A DNA stretch of 64,000 nucleotides, from positions 202,148 to 266,147 of the forward strand of contig NZ_CATNLZ010000035.1 of the NCBI RefSeq assembly GCF_950101795.1, written 5' to 3'. The translations under genes were made by a program, and so were the position numbers. Below the pieces are notes generated by a model. It searched no databases. It was not told where the DNA came from and saw only the letters and a list, made by a program, of their open reading frames with translations. This document shows positions 32,801 through 41,138 of the stretch, one piece after another (position 1 is the first letter of the stretch; every line of letters begins with the position of its first letter). Origin of the DNA: Nocardioides sp. T2.26MG-1. Its GTDB lineage: Bacteria > Actinomycetota > Actinomycetes > Propionibacteriales > Nocardioidaceae.

Positions 32801-33139
32801 ATGAAGCTCGTCACCGCCGTGATCAAGCCGCACAAGTGGGAGGCCGTCCGGGTCGCCCTCGAGACCGCCGGCGTCAGCGGCATGACCGTGAGCGAGGTCA
32901 GCGGCTACGGCCGGCAGAAGGGACACAAGGAGGTCTACCGGGGGGCCGAGTACGACGTGACGCTGGTGCCCAAGCTGCGCGTCGAGATCGTGGTGGCCGA
33001 CGACGACGCGGCGCCGATCGTCGACGCGATCGTCGCCTCGGGGGCGACCGGCCAGATCGGCGACGGCAAGGTGTGGGTCTCGCCGGTCGAGTCCGTGGTG
33101 CGGGTGCGCACCGGCGAGCGGGACGAGGGCGCGCTCTGA
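32801..33139 (+). CDS. glnB: PII nitrogen regulatory protein, second copy
   Basis: 112 aa, MKLVTAVIKPHKWEAVRVALE. The T-loop GHKEVYRGAEYDVTL has Y51 present, and the C-terminus GDGKVWVSPVESVVRVRTG is as in the first copy. Both paralogues keep the residues needed for effector binding, so neither is a pseudogene. It has its own ribosome binding site (GAGGGAGTAGCC). glnD follows 16 nt downstream. The symbol is a convenience; the two PII genes could be called glnK1/glnK2. Confidence 0.93.
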   Translation: MKLVTAVIKPHKWEAVRVALETAGVSGMTVSEVSGYGRQKGHKEVYRGAEYDVTLVPKLRVEIVVADDDAAPIVDAIVASGATGQIGDGKVWVSPVESVVRVRTGERDEGAL

Positions 33140-33155
33140 GCGCCCGGGGGCCCGC

Positions 33156-35378
33156 ATGAGCGCCGCGGACCGGGCCCAGCGGGCCGCTGCGGCCGACGCC
33201 CTGTGCTCCGGCGCCTACGCGGACTGCGGCGGGCCCGACGTCGGTGCCGCGCTCGTCGCGGTCGGCGGCTACGGGCGCGCCGAGCTGGCGCCGTACTCCG
33301 ACCTCGACGTCGTCCTCGTCTCGGACGAGGGCGTCGACATCCGGTCGGTCGCCGAGCAGGTCTGGTACCCGCTCTGGGACTCGGGCGCCAAGCTCGACCA
33401 CTCGGTGCGGACGCTGCCCGAGATGCTGGCGGCCGCCGAGGGCGATCTCAAGGTCGCGCTCGGGCTGCTCGACGTGCGCCACCTGGCCGGCGACCCCGCG
33501 ATCACCATGCGGCTGCGGACCACGATGCTGGCCCACTGGCGGCGCTCGGCGCGCGAGCGGCTCCCGGCGCTACGGGACCTGGTGCGCTCGCGGCACGAGC
33601 TCGTCGGCGAGCTCGCCCACCTCTCGGTGCCCGACCTCAAGGAGGCGGAGGGCGGGCTGCGCGACGCCACCGTGCTCAAGGCGCTGGTCGCGACCTGGCT
33701 GGTCGACGTGCCGCACGTCGAGGTGGAGCGCACCCGCCTCGCGCTCCTCGACGTGCGCGACATGGTGCACGAGACCGCCGGCCGGGCCAGCGACCGGATC
33801 GCGCCGGAGATGTGGAGCGACGTCGCGCACCGGCTGGGTCTCGACGACGCCCGAGCTGCCCAGGTGCACGTGCGGGAGCTCGGGCGCCGGATCACCCACC
33901 TCTCGCACCTGACGTGGCGGCGGGTCGAGGCCGTGCTGGCCCGCCCGGCGTCGTACCGCGGGGCCCGGCGGCCCGCCCTCGCCCCGCTCGCGCCCGGGGT
34001 GGCGCTCTCGGCCGGCGAGGTGGTCCTGGACGCGCGGGCGCGGCCCGCGGTCGACCCGGCCCTGCTGCTGCGCGCGGCCGCGCTGGCCGCCGAGCACGAC
34101 GCCGTGCTCGCGCCGGCCACCGCGGCGCGGCTGGTGCGCGAGTGTGCGCCGCTCCCGACGCCCTGGCCGACGGAGGTGCGTCAGCTGCTCGTGCGCCTGC
34201 TCGCCTCCGGCCGCGGGCTGCTCGGCGTGTGGGAGACGCTGGAGGAGACCGGCGCCCTGGACGGGTTCCTGCCGGAGTGGGAGCGGATCCGGCTGCTGCC
34301 GCACGCTTCCGCGATCCATCGGTTCACCGTGGACCGGCACGTGGTGGAGACCTGTGTGGAGGCGTCGACGCTGATCCGCTCGGTCGCCCGGCCCGACGTG
34401 CTGATGGTGGCTGCGCTGCTGCACGACATCGGCAAGGGCAGCCTGACCGAGCACAGCGTGGCGGGGGAGCCGATCGCGCGGGCCGCCGCCGAGCGGATGG
34501 GCTTCGCACCCGACGCGGTCGACCTCATCGCCCGGCTGGTGCGCCACCATCTGCTGCTCGCGGAGACCGCCACCACCCGCGACCCCGACGACCCCGCCAC
34601 CGTCGAGCTCGTCGCCTCCCGCATCGGCTCCGCCGAGGCGCTCGGACTGCTCGTGGCGCTGACCGAGGCCGACGCCCGCGCGACCGCACCTAAGGCGTGG
34701 TCGTCGTGGCGCGCGGGACTGATCCAGGACCTCGCCCGCCGGGCGAGCGCCGCGCTGGACTCGGGCGAGCCGCTGCCCGCGATCGTCGTGGACGACGTCG
34801 ACGTACCGCGCGAGGTGCGCCGCGGCTCCGCGTCGATCAGCGTCGAGGCTGCCGGAGACGGCTCGCGGGTCACCGTCATCGCCCCCGACCGGGTCGGCCT
34901 GCTCGCCGACCTGGCCGCGACGCTGGCCCTCCAGCGGATCCCGGTGCGGGCGGCGCGGGCGTGGGCGCAGGACCAGTACGGCGTGTCCGTGTGGGAGGTC
35001 GGGGAGCCCGACCTCGACCCGGCCGTGCTCCGGCAGCGCTACGAGGCCGTGGTCGAGGGCCGGGTCGACGCCGCCCGTCGGCTGCGGCCCACCGGCCCCG
35101 CCGCCGCGCTCGACCCGTCGGTGGTGATCCGGCCGGAGGCCTCGGACCAGTCGACGGTGCTCGAGGTGCGCGCCGCCGACCGTCTCGGCGTCATCCACCT
35201 GGTCTGCGCGGCGCTGGCCGCCCTGGACATCGCGGTGCGCTCGGCCCACGTCGACACGCTCGGGCCTCAGGCCGTGGATGTGTTCTACCTCCAGGAGGCC
35301 TCGGCCGGCGCGCTCAGCGACCAGCGGGCGGCCGAGGCCGCGCACGCCGTACGCGCCGCGCTGACGGTGGTGGGGTGA
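33156..35378 (+). CDS. glnD: [protein-PII] uridylyl/adenylyl-transferase
   Basis: 740 aa. The nucleotidyltransferase domain has VGGYGRAELAPYSDLDVVLV (D49, D51). The HD phosphohydrolase domain has LLHDIGKGS (H423, D424), and two ACT domains (about 570-650 and 670-740) sense glutamine. It modifies PII under nitrogen limitation and reverses this under excess. Actinobacterial enzymes transfer AMP rather than UMP. Placement behind amtB and the PII genes is the standard operon. Confidence 0.96.
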   Translation: MSAADRAQRAAAADALCSGAYADCGGPDVGAALVAVGGYGRAELAPYSDLDVVLVSDEGVDIRSVAEQVWYPLWDSGAKLDHSVRTLPEMLAAAEGDLKVALGLLDVRHLAGDPAITMRLRTTMLAHWRRSARERLPALRDLVRSRHELVGELAHLSVPDLKEAEGGLRDATVLKALVATWLVDVPHVEVERTRLALLDVRDMVHETAGRASDRIAPEMWSDVAHRLGLDDARAAQVHVRELGRRITHLSHLTWRRVEAVLARPASYRGARRPALAPLAPGVALSAGEVVLDARARPAVDPALLLRAAALAAEHDAVLAPATAARLVRECAPLPTPWPTEVRQLLVRLLASGRGLLGVWETLEETGALDGFLPEWERIRLLPHASAIHRFTVDRHVVETCVEASTLIRSVARPDVLMVAALLHDIGKGSLTEHSVAGEPIARAAAERMGFAPDAVDLIARLVRHHLLLAETATTRDPDDPATVELVASRIGSAEALGLLVALTEADARATAPKAWSSWRAGLIQDLARRASAALDSGEPLPAIVVDDVDVPREVRRGSASISVEAAGDGSRVTVIAPDRVGLLADLAATLALQRIPVRAARAWAQDQYGVSVWEVGEPDLDPAVLRQRYEAVVEGRVDAARRLRPTGPAAALDPSVVIRPEASDQSTVLEVRAADRLGVIHLVCAALAALDIAVRSAHVDTLGPQAVDVFYLQEASAGALSDQRAAEAAHAVRAALTVVG

Positions 35379-35383
35379 GGCTC

Positions 35384-35415
35384 GCGGGGTTCGGCTGCTG
35401 ACAGCCGAACCCCGC
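35384..35415 (+). terminator. glnD terminator, hairpin 1
   Basis: Perfect 14-bp stem GCGGGGTTCGGCTG / CAGCCGAACCCCGC, loop CTGA, 5 nt after the glnD stop. Confidence 0.8.
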
Positions 35416-35446
35416 ACGACACGCCGAGCGGCACCGGCGTGTCGTG
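35415..35446 (+). terminator. glnD terminator, hairpin 2
   Basis: CACGACACGCCG / CGGCGTGTCGTG, 12-bp perfect stem with an 8-nt loop. It abuts the first hairpin, sharing one base. Confidence 0.65.
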
Positions 35447-35578
35447 AGGGTTCCGGCTGCCAGGTGAAACCTGTGGGACTCCTGAGGCGGGCCTCCCCGG
35501 GCAGGATGCGCCCGCTCGACGACCCGCCGACTAGGCTGGGGCGCGCCAGACTTGCCGCCAAGCCCGTAGGACGCATCC

Positions 35579-37153
35579 TTGTTCGCCACACTCTCCGACC
35601 GGCTCGCCGACACCTTCAAGAACCTCCGGGGGAAGGGCCGGCTCTCCGAGGCCGACATCGACGCCACCGCGCGTGAGATCCGGATCGCCCTCCTCGAGGC
35701 CGACGTCGCGCTGCCCGTGGTCAAGGAGTTCGTCGGCGCCGTCAAGGAGCGGGCCCGCGGCGAGGAGGTCAGCGGCGCGCTGAACCCCGCCCAGCAGGTC
35801 GTCAAGATCGTCAACGAGGAGCTCGTCGCGATCCTCGGCGGCGAGACCCGCCGGCTGCGCTACGCCAAGACCGGCCCGACCGTGATCATGCTCGCCGGCC
35901 TCCAGGGTGCCGGCAAGACGACGCTGGCCGCCAAGCTCGCGCTCTGGCTCAAGGAGCAGGGCAAGAGCCCGCTGCTCGTGGCCGCCGACCTCCAGCGACC
36001 CAACGCGGTCAACCAGCTGCAGGTCAACGGCGAGCGCGCCGGCGTCCCCGTCTTCGCCCCCGAGCCGGGCAACGGCGTCGGAGACCCGGTCGGCGTCGCG
36101 CGCGCCTCCCTCGAGGAGGCCAAGCGCAAGCTGCACGACGTCGTGATCGTCGACACCGCGGGCCGTCTCGGCGTCGACGCCGAGATGATGCAGCAGGCCG
36201 CGGACATCCGCGACGCCGTGCAGCCCGACGAGGTGCTCTTCGTCGTCGACGCGATGATCGGCCAGGACGCCGTCGTCACCGCCCAGGCCTTCCTCGACGG
36301 CGTCGGGTACGACGGCGTCGTGCTCACCAAGCTCGACGGTGACGCCCGCGGTGGAGCCGCGCTCTCGATCGCCTCGATCACCGGCAAGCCGGTGATGTTC
36401 GCGTCCAACGGCGAGAAGCTCACCGACTTCGACCTCTTCCACCCCGACCGCATGGCCTCGCGCATCCTCGACATGGGTGACGTGATGACCCTGATCGAGC
36501 AGGCCGAGAAGGCCTTCGACCAGGAGCAGGCCGCCAAGGCCGCCGCCAAGCTCACCGGGCAGGGCGGCGAGTTCACCCTCGACGACTTCCTCGAGCAGAT
36601 GCAGCAGGTCCGCAAGCTCGGCTCGATGTCCAAGATCATGGGGATGCTCCCCGGGATGGGCCAGTTCCGCGAGCAGCTCGAGAACTTCGACGAGCGCGAG
36701 ATCGACCGCATCCAGGCGATCATCCAGTCGATGACGCCCGCCGAGCGCGCCAACCCCAAGATCATCGACGGCTCCCGCCGGGCCCGCATCGCCCGCGGCT
36801 CCGGTCGCCAGGTCTCCGACGTCAACCAGCTCGTCGACCGTTTCTTCGAGGCCCGCAAGATGATGATGTCGCTCGCCAAGGGCGGCTCCATCCCGGGGAT
36901 GCCGGGCATGCCCGGGATGCCGGGCATGGGCGGCAAGCGGACCAAGGCCAAGCAGGCCCCCAAGAAGGGCAAGGGCAAGCGGGTCTCCGGCAACCCGGCC
37001 AAGGCCGCCCAGCAGGCGGCCGCCGAGAAGGAGAAGGCCAAGGCCGCCCAGGCCAACCCGTTCGGCACCCCCGCCGGCGAGGAGGAGCTGGACTACGAGA
37101 AGGCCGCCGCCGCCCTCAACCTGCCCCAGGACTTCTCCAGGTTCCTCAAGTAG
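35579..37153 (+). CDS. ffh: signal recognition particle protein Ffh
   Basis: 524 aa. The N domain precedes the GTPase G domain with GLQGAGKTT (about 107), DTAGR and TKLDGDARGG. The C-terminal M domain binds 4.5S RNA and signal sequences (GQFREQLENF, GSGRQVSDVNQLVDRFFEARKMM), followed by a methionine/glycine repeat GMPGMPGMPGMGG and a lysine/alanine tail. TTG start at 35579, directly upstream of the conserved MFATLSDRLADTFKNL. It pairs with FtsY and is followed by a short RNase-like gene. Confidence 0.97.
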   Translation: MFATLSDRLADTFKNLRGKGRLSEADIDATAREIRIALLEADVALPVVKEFVGAVKERARGEEVSGALNPAQQVVKIVNEELVAILGGETRRLRYAKTGPTVIMLAGLQGAGKTTLAAKLALWLKEQGKSPLLVAADLQRPNAVNQLQVNGERAGVPVFAPEPGNGVGDPVGVARASLEEAKRKLHDVVIVDTAGRLGVDAEMMQQAADIRDAVQPDEVLFVVDAMIGQDAVVTAQAFLDGVGYDGVVLTKLDGDARGGAALSIASITGKPVMFASNGEKLTDFDLFHPDRMASRILDMGDVMTLIEQAEKAFDQEQAAKAAAKLTGQGGEFTLDDFLEQMQQVRKLGSMSKIMGMLPGMGQFREQLENFDEREIDRIQAIIQSMTPAERANPKIIDGSRRARIARGSGRQVSDVNQLVDRFFEARKMMMSLAKGGSIPGMPGMPGMPGMGGKRTKAKQAPKKGKGKRVSGNPAKAAQQAAAEKEKAKAAQANPFGTPAGEEELDYEKAAAALNLPQDFSRFLK

Positions 37154-37251
37154 TCGACTTCGTCGACTTCGGAAGGCGTCGTGGTCGCTGTGCTCCCCGT
37201 CCTCCTGTTCCGCCGAACCAGGCTCGCTTCGCTCGCGGTTCGGTGCGGCTG

Positions 37252-37620
37252 ATGGCAACCACGCTCGTCGTCGACGCGGCCAACGTCGTCGGCAGCCGGC
37301 CGGACGGCTGGTGGAAGGACCGGGCCGGGGCGGCCCGCCGGCTGCACGAGCGGCTGCTGGTCGCTGACACGGCGTACGACGAGGTCGTGCTGGTCCTCGA
37401 GGGCGCGGCCAAGGCCGGGGCCAGAGCCGGCCGTGACGGCCACGTGCGCACCGTGCACGCCAAGGGTCACGGGGACGACACGATCGTCGAGCAGGCCCGG
37501 GCCGCGGTCGAGCGGGGCGGCCGGGTTGCGGTCGTGACCGCCGACCGGATGCTGCAGGCCCGCGTGCAGGGCGTCGGCGCGGTCGCGCTGGGTCCGTCCT
37601 GGCTGCTCGACCAGCTCTGA
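37252..37620 (+). CDS. NYN-domain (PIN-like) protein
   Basis: 122 aa. TTLVVDAANVVGSRPDGWWKDRAGA at the N-terminus with the DAANVVG acidic motif, then VVLVLEGAAKAG and VAVVTADRMLQARV. This is the NYN/YacP-like fold, proposed to be an RNase. I recall the family beside ffh in other Actinobacteria. The in-frame GTG at 37243 would add three residues. A hairpin with CCGAACC / GGTTCGG arms lies just upstream. Substrate unknown. Confidence 0.8.
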   Translation: MATTLVVDAANVVGSRPDGWWKDRAGAARRLHERLLVADTAYDEVVLVLEGAAKAGARAGRDGHVRTVHAKGHGDDTIVEQARAAVERGGRVAVVTADRMLQARVQGVGAVALGPSWLLDQL

Positions 37621-37627
37621 CCCCCCC

Positions 37628-37695
37628 ACCGTCGAGACACCCGGAACGGCTGCGACACGCCGGGCGGGGACAGCCAGTTGTGGTGTCTCGATGGT
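37628..37695. terminator. long-loop inverted repeat between convergent genes
   Basis: ACCGTCGAGACACC and GGTGTCTCGATGGT form a 14-bp stem with one G-U pair and a 40-nt loop, between the NYN gene and the ROK gene. Confidence 0.45.
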
Positions 37696-37729
37696 CCCGG
37701 CACCGCCCGGGGGGGCCGGGCTCAGCCCC

Positions 37730-38893
37730 TCAGACCGACACCCGCGCGATCGCCAGCGACACCGCGCCGACCACCTCGGCACGGTCGCCGAGGTCGCCCG
37801 AGACCACGGTGAGGGCGGCGGCGGTGTCCGGCTGGGCGAACCGGTCGACGGCCGCGCGGATGCCCTCGCCGAGCGAGGTCGACGCCCCGAGGGACCCGCC
37901 GACGACCACCAGCTCCGGGTTGAGGTTGTTGCACAGGTCGGCGAGGGCCCGGCCCACGGCCCGTCCCGCGTCGCTGAGCACGCGCCGCACCCCGGCGTCG
38001 CCGTCGTCGTCGAGGGCGAGGATGCGCTCGATCGAGAGGGGGACGTCGTACGCCGGCTGCAGGAGCGCCAGCAGCCGCGGCGCCGACACCAGCGTCTCCA
38101 GGCAGCCGCGGTTGCCGCAGCGGCACACCTGGCCGTCCTCGTCGACCTGGACGTGGCCGAGCTCGCCCGCGATGCCGCTGGCGCCCCGGTGCAGGCGCCC
38201 GCCGAGCACGATGCCGGCCCCCAGGCCGCTGGCGACCTTGACGTAGACGAGGTCGCTCGAGCCCCGCGCGGCCCCCTGGCCGAGCTCGGCGAGCGCGCCG
38301 AGGTTGGCGTCGTTGTCCGCGAAGACCGGCACGCCCAGCCGGCGGTGCAGCTCGTCGCCGGGGGTCAGCTCGCGCCAGCCCGGCAGGATGCCGGTCCGGA
38401 TGCTCGCCGAGCGCCGGTCCAGGGGAGCGGGCACGCACATGCCGACCGCGTGCAGGTCGGACAGCTCGAGCCCGGCGGCCTGCAGCGCCTGCCGCACCAT
38501 CCGGGCCGCCCGGTCGAGGGCGACCGCGCCGTCCTCGTCGACGTCGACCTCGGCGGTCTCCTCGGCCAGCACGGTGCCGACCCGGTCGGCGACGGCGACG
38601 CGGACGTGACCGTGGCCGATGTCGACCCCGGCGACGCCACCGGCCGGCGTGCTGAGCGCGACGAGCAGCGGCGGGCGGCCGCTGCCGCCCTTGTGCGGTC
38701 GGCCCCGGTCGGTCGTCTCCACCACGTGCCCGGTCGAGATCAGGTCACCGACCAGGCTCGACACGGTCGTGCGGGACAGCCCGGTGCCGCGGACGAGGTC
38801 GGCCCGGCTCATCGGCCCCTCGGCCGCGAGCAGGGAGGTGATCGAGCGCCGGTTCGTGTCCCGCAGACGCTCGAGGGAGCTGGTCATCGCCAT
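37730..38893 (-). CDS. ROK-family transcriptional regulator
   Basis: 387 aa. N-terminal winged helix (about 10-70, MSRADLVRGTGLSRTTVSSLV), then the sugar-kinase-like ROK domain with VDIGHGHVRVAVADR, FADNDANLGALAELG and the zinc motif CRCGNRGCLE. It probably represses glycoside metabolism and is relieved by a sugar. It is divergent from the GH3 glucosidase, so that gene is the natural target. The ATG at 38893 sits next to a -10 TACGCT; 38887 is an alternative start. Confidence 0.9.
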   Translation of the reverse strand: MAMTSSLERLRDTNRRSITSLLAAEGPMSRADLVRGTGLSRTTVSSLVGDLISTGHVVETTDRGRPHKGGSGRPPLLVALSTPAGGVAGVDIGHGHVRVAVADRVGTVLAEETAEVDVDEDGAVALDRAARMVRQALQAAGLELSDLHAVGMCVPAPLDRRSASIRTGILPGWRELTPGDELHRRLGVPVFADNDANLGALAELGQGAARGSSDLVYVKVASGLGAGIVLGGRLHRGASGIAGELGHVQVDEDGQVCRCGNRGCLETLVSAPRLLALLQPAYDVPLSIERILALDDDGDAGVRRVLSDAGRAVGRALADLCNNLNPELVVVGGSLGASTSLGEGIRAAVDRFAQPDTAAALTVVSGDLGDRAEVVGAVSLAIARVSV

Positions 38894-38901
38894 GACCACC
38901 G

Positions 38902-38907
38902 AGCGTA
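38902..38907 (-). promoter_or_regulatory. -10 TACGCT, leaderless ROK gene start
   Basis: TACGCT on the minus strand ends 8 nt before the ATG at 38893, without a clear ribosome binding site. Confidence 0.4.
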
Positions 38908-38945
38908 GGCACGATTCGTCCGGAAGAAGAACAAACAAGCCCCTG

Positions 38946-38962
38946 TTACGCGATCTTTACGC
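38946..38962. promoter_or_regulatory. direct repeat TTACGC, possible ROK operator
   Basis: Two TTACGC hexamers 11 bp apart (one helical turn) lie immediately upstream of the GH3 -35 box and between the two divergent promoters. Binding by the ROK protein is inference. Confidence 0.3.
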
Positions 38963-38963
38963 A

Positions 38964-38992
38964 TTGACTCGGAGTATTCGCCTTCCTACGTT
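38964..38992 (+). promoter_or_regulatory. GH3 gene promoter (-35 TTGACT, 17-nt spacer, -10 TACGTT)
   Basis: A near-consensus promoter with ideal spacing, 41 nt before the GH3 ATG, so this gene has a leader with a Shine-Dalgarno (CAAGGAG). Confidence 0.7.
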
Positions 38993-39032
38993 GGGGATCG
39001 CTTACCACTACTTGCTCGGGCAAGGAGACCCC

Positions 39033-41078
39033 ATGTCAAGCGACCCCACCCCCCGTCCCTCCTCTCGTCCAGCCCCTCGTCCGGCCCCTCGTCGGGCCCC
39101 TCGTCGGGCCTGGCGCCGCCGTCGTCCGGCGCTGCTCGCGGCGCTCGCCGCGGGGGCCCTCGCGGCCGTGCTCCTCCAGCCCCAGACCGCGGCCGACGCC
39201 GACGAGGCCCTGCCCTACCAGGACCCCGGCCTCCCCGTGCCGCAGCGGGTCGCCGACCTGCTCGGCCGGATGTCGCTCGCGGAGAAGATCGGGCAGATGA
39301 CCCAGGCCGAGCGCGTCGACGTCGACGCCGACCCGTCCCTGATCACCGACAACCGGCTCGGCAGCGTGCTGTCCGGCGGCGGCTCGGTCCCCGCCGAGAA
39401 CACCCCCACGGCCTGGGCCGACATGGTCGATCGCTACCAGCAGGCGGCGCTCGACACGCCCCTCGGCATCCCCCTGCTGTACGGCGTCGACTCGGTCCAC
39501 GGCCACGGCAACCTGCTGGGCGCGACCGTGTTCCCGCACAACATCGGGCTCGGCGCCACCCGTGACCCGGCGCTGGTCGAGCGGATCGGCCACATCACCG
39601 CCGAGGAGACCCGGGCTAGCGGACCGCAGTGGGTGTTCGCGCCGTGCATCTGCGTGGCCCGCGACGACCGGTGGGGCCGCACCTACGAGAGCTTCGGCGA
39701 GACCCCGTCCCTGGTGACGTCGATGGAGACCGCGATCGACGGGCTGCAGGGCGCTCCCGGCCAGCTCGACGAGCCCGACCGCGTGCTCGCCACCGCCAAG
39801 CACTTCGCGGGCGACGGCCTGACGGCGTACGACGACTCGCTCGCCGACACCGGCTCCTACCCGATCGACCAGGGCATCGACCGGGTCACCCGCGCGGAGT
39901 TCGACCGGCTCGCGCTCGCGCCGTACGTCCCGGCGATCAAGGAGCACCACGTCGGCTCGGTGATGCCGTCCTTCTCCAGCACCGACTTCAACGGCGGCGA
40001 CACCGACGACGCCGTCAAGATGCACGCCAACGCCGACCTGCTCACCACGTGGCTCAAGCAGCAGCAGGGCTTCGACGGCTTCGTGATCTCCGACTGGCGC
40101 GCGATCCGGCAGCTGCCCGGCACGTACGCCGACCAGGTGAAGACGTCGGTCAACGCGGGCGTCGACATGTTCATGGAGCCGATCCAGGCACCCAACAACC
40201 CCACCGGCTGGGACGAGTTCATCCCGACGCTGACCCAGCTGGTCGACACCGACCAGGTCTCGATGGCGCGCATCGACGACGCGGTGTCGCGGATCCTCAC
40301 CGCGAAGTTCGAGCTCGGTCTCTTCGAGCACCCCTTCACCGACCGCACCCACCTCGCCCAGATCGGCAGCAAGGCCCATCACGCCGTCGCCCGCCAGGCG
40401 GCCGCCGAGAGCCAGGTGCTGCTGCGCAACCAGCGGCACACGCTCCCGCTCCGCGGCAACCACGACGTGTACGTCGCGGGCAGCAACGCCGACAACATCG
40501 GCAACCAGACCGGCGGCTGGACGCTCACCTGGCAGGGCGGCTCGACCAACGTCGTGCCCGGCACCACCATCCTCGACGGCATCGAGAGGTCCGCGCGGGG
40601 CGCAGTCACCTACAGCGAGACCGCCGAGAAGCGGATCCCGCGCAAGGCCGACGGCATCGTGGTCGTCGGCGAGACGCCGTACGCCGAGGGCTTCGGCGAC
40701 GTCGGCGGCCCGCAGTGGGCCTGGGACCCCGCCGACGGCGGCGTCCCGCGGCAGAAGCAGACGATGCGGCTCTCCGACGCGGACACCCGCGCGGTGCAGA
40801 AGGTCTGCGCACAGGCCAAGTCGTGCACGGTGGTCGTGGTCTCCGGACGCCCGATGGTGATCCCGCCGGCGTTGCTGCGCCAGATCGACGCACTGGTCGC
40901 CTCCTGGCTGCCCGGCAGCGAGGGCGCGGGCGTCAGCGACGTGCTGTTCGGCCGACGCCCGTTCACCGGCAAGCTGCCGGTGAGCTGGCCGCGGACCGTC
41001 GCCCAGGAGCCGATCAACGTCGGCGACCCCGGCTACGACCCGCTCTACCGCTACGGCTTCGGCCTGCGCACCCGCTGA
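39033..41078 (+). CDS. secreted glycoside hydrolase family 3 beta-glucosidase
   Basis: 681 aa. An unusually basic N-terminus (RPAPRRAPRRAWRRRR, 16-30) precedes a hydrophobic segment (LLAALAAGALAAVLL), consistent with a signal peptide or anchor. The (alpha/beta)8 GH3 domain contains LLYGVDSVHGHGN, RWGRTYESFGE, KHFAGDG and the nucleophile D354 in FVISDW. The C-terminal domain contains ESQVLLRN and LPGSEGAGVSDVLFG. It resembles exo-beta-1,3/1,4-glucanases that release glucose from oligosaccharides. Divergent from a ROK regulator. Four 12-nt units encode the N-terminal RPAP/RRAP repeats. Confidence 0.9.
   Translation: MSSDPTPRPSSRPAPRPAPRRAPRRAWRRRRPALLAALAAGALAAVLLQPQTAADADEALPYQDPGLPVPQRVADLLGRMSLAEKIGQMTQAERVDVDADPSLITDNRLGSVLSGGGSVPAENTPTAWADMVDRYQQAALDTPLGIPLLYGVDSVHGHGNLLGATVFPHNIGLGATRDPALVERIGHITAEETRASGPQWVFAPCICVARDDRWGRTYESFGETPSLVTSMETAIDGLQGAPGQLDEPDRVLATAKHFAGDGLTAYDDSLADTGSYPIDQGIDRVTRAEFDRLALAPYVPAIKEHHVGSVMPSFSSTDFNGGDTDDAVKMHANADLLTTWLKQQQGFDGFVISDWRAIRQLPGTYADQVKTSVNAGVDMFMEPIQAPNNPTGWDEFIPTLTQLVDTDQVSMARIDDAVSRILTAKFELGLFEHPFTDRTHLAQIGSKAHHAVARQAAAESQVLLRNQRHTLPLRGNHDVYVAGSNADNIGNQTGGWTLTWQGGSTNVVPGTTILDGIERSARGAVTYSETAEKRIPRKADGIVVVGETPYAEGFGDVGGPQWAWDPADGGVPRQKQTMRLSDADTRAVQKVCAQAKSCTVVVVSGRPMVIPPALLRQIDALVASWLPGSEGAGVSDVLFGRRPFTGKLPVSWPRTVAQEPINVGDPGYDPLYRYGFGLRTR
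39066..39113 (+). repeat. 12-nt tandem repeat in the GH3 N-terminal region
   Basis: Four units of CGTC[CG][AG]GCCC[CT][TG][GT] encode RPAP, RPAP, RRAP and RRAW. An in-frame short repeat that could expand or contract by four codons. Confidence 0.7.
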
Positions 41079-41125
41079 CCACGGATCGGCGGGGGGCCTG
41101 CCCCGGACGTACCGTCCCCGACGGG

Positions 41126-41131
41126 TACCGT
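41126..41131 (+). promoter_or_regulatory. -10 TACCGT, leaderless amidohydrolase start
   Basis: TACCGT ends 7 nt before the ATG with no Shine-Dalgarno in the gap. Confidence 0.4.
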
Positions 41132-41138
41132 CCGGGGC

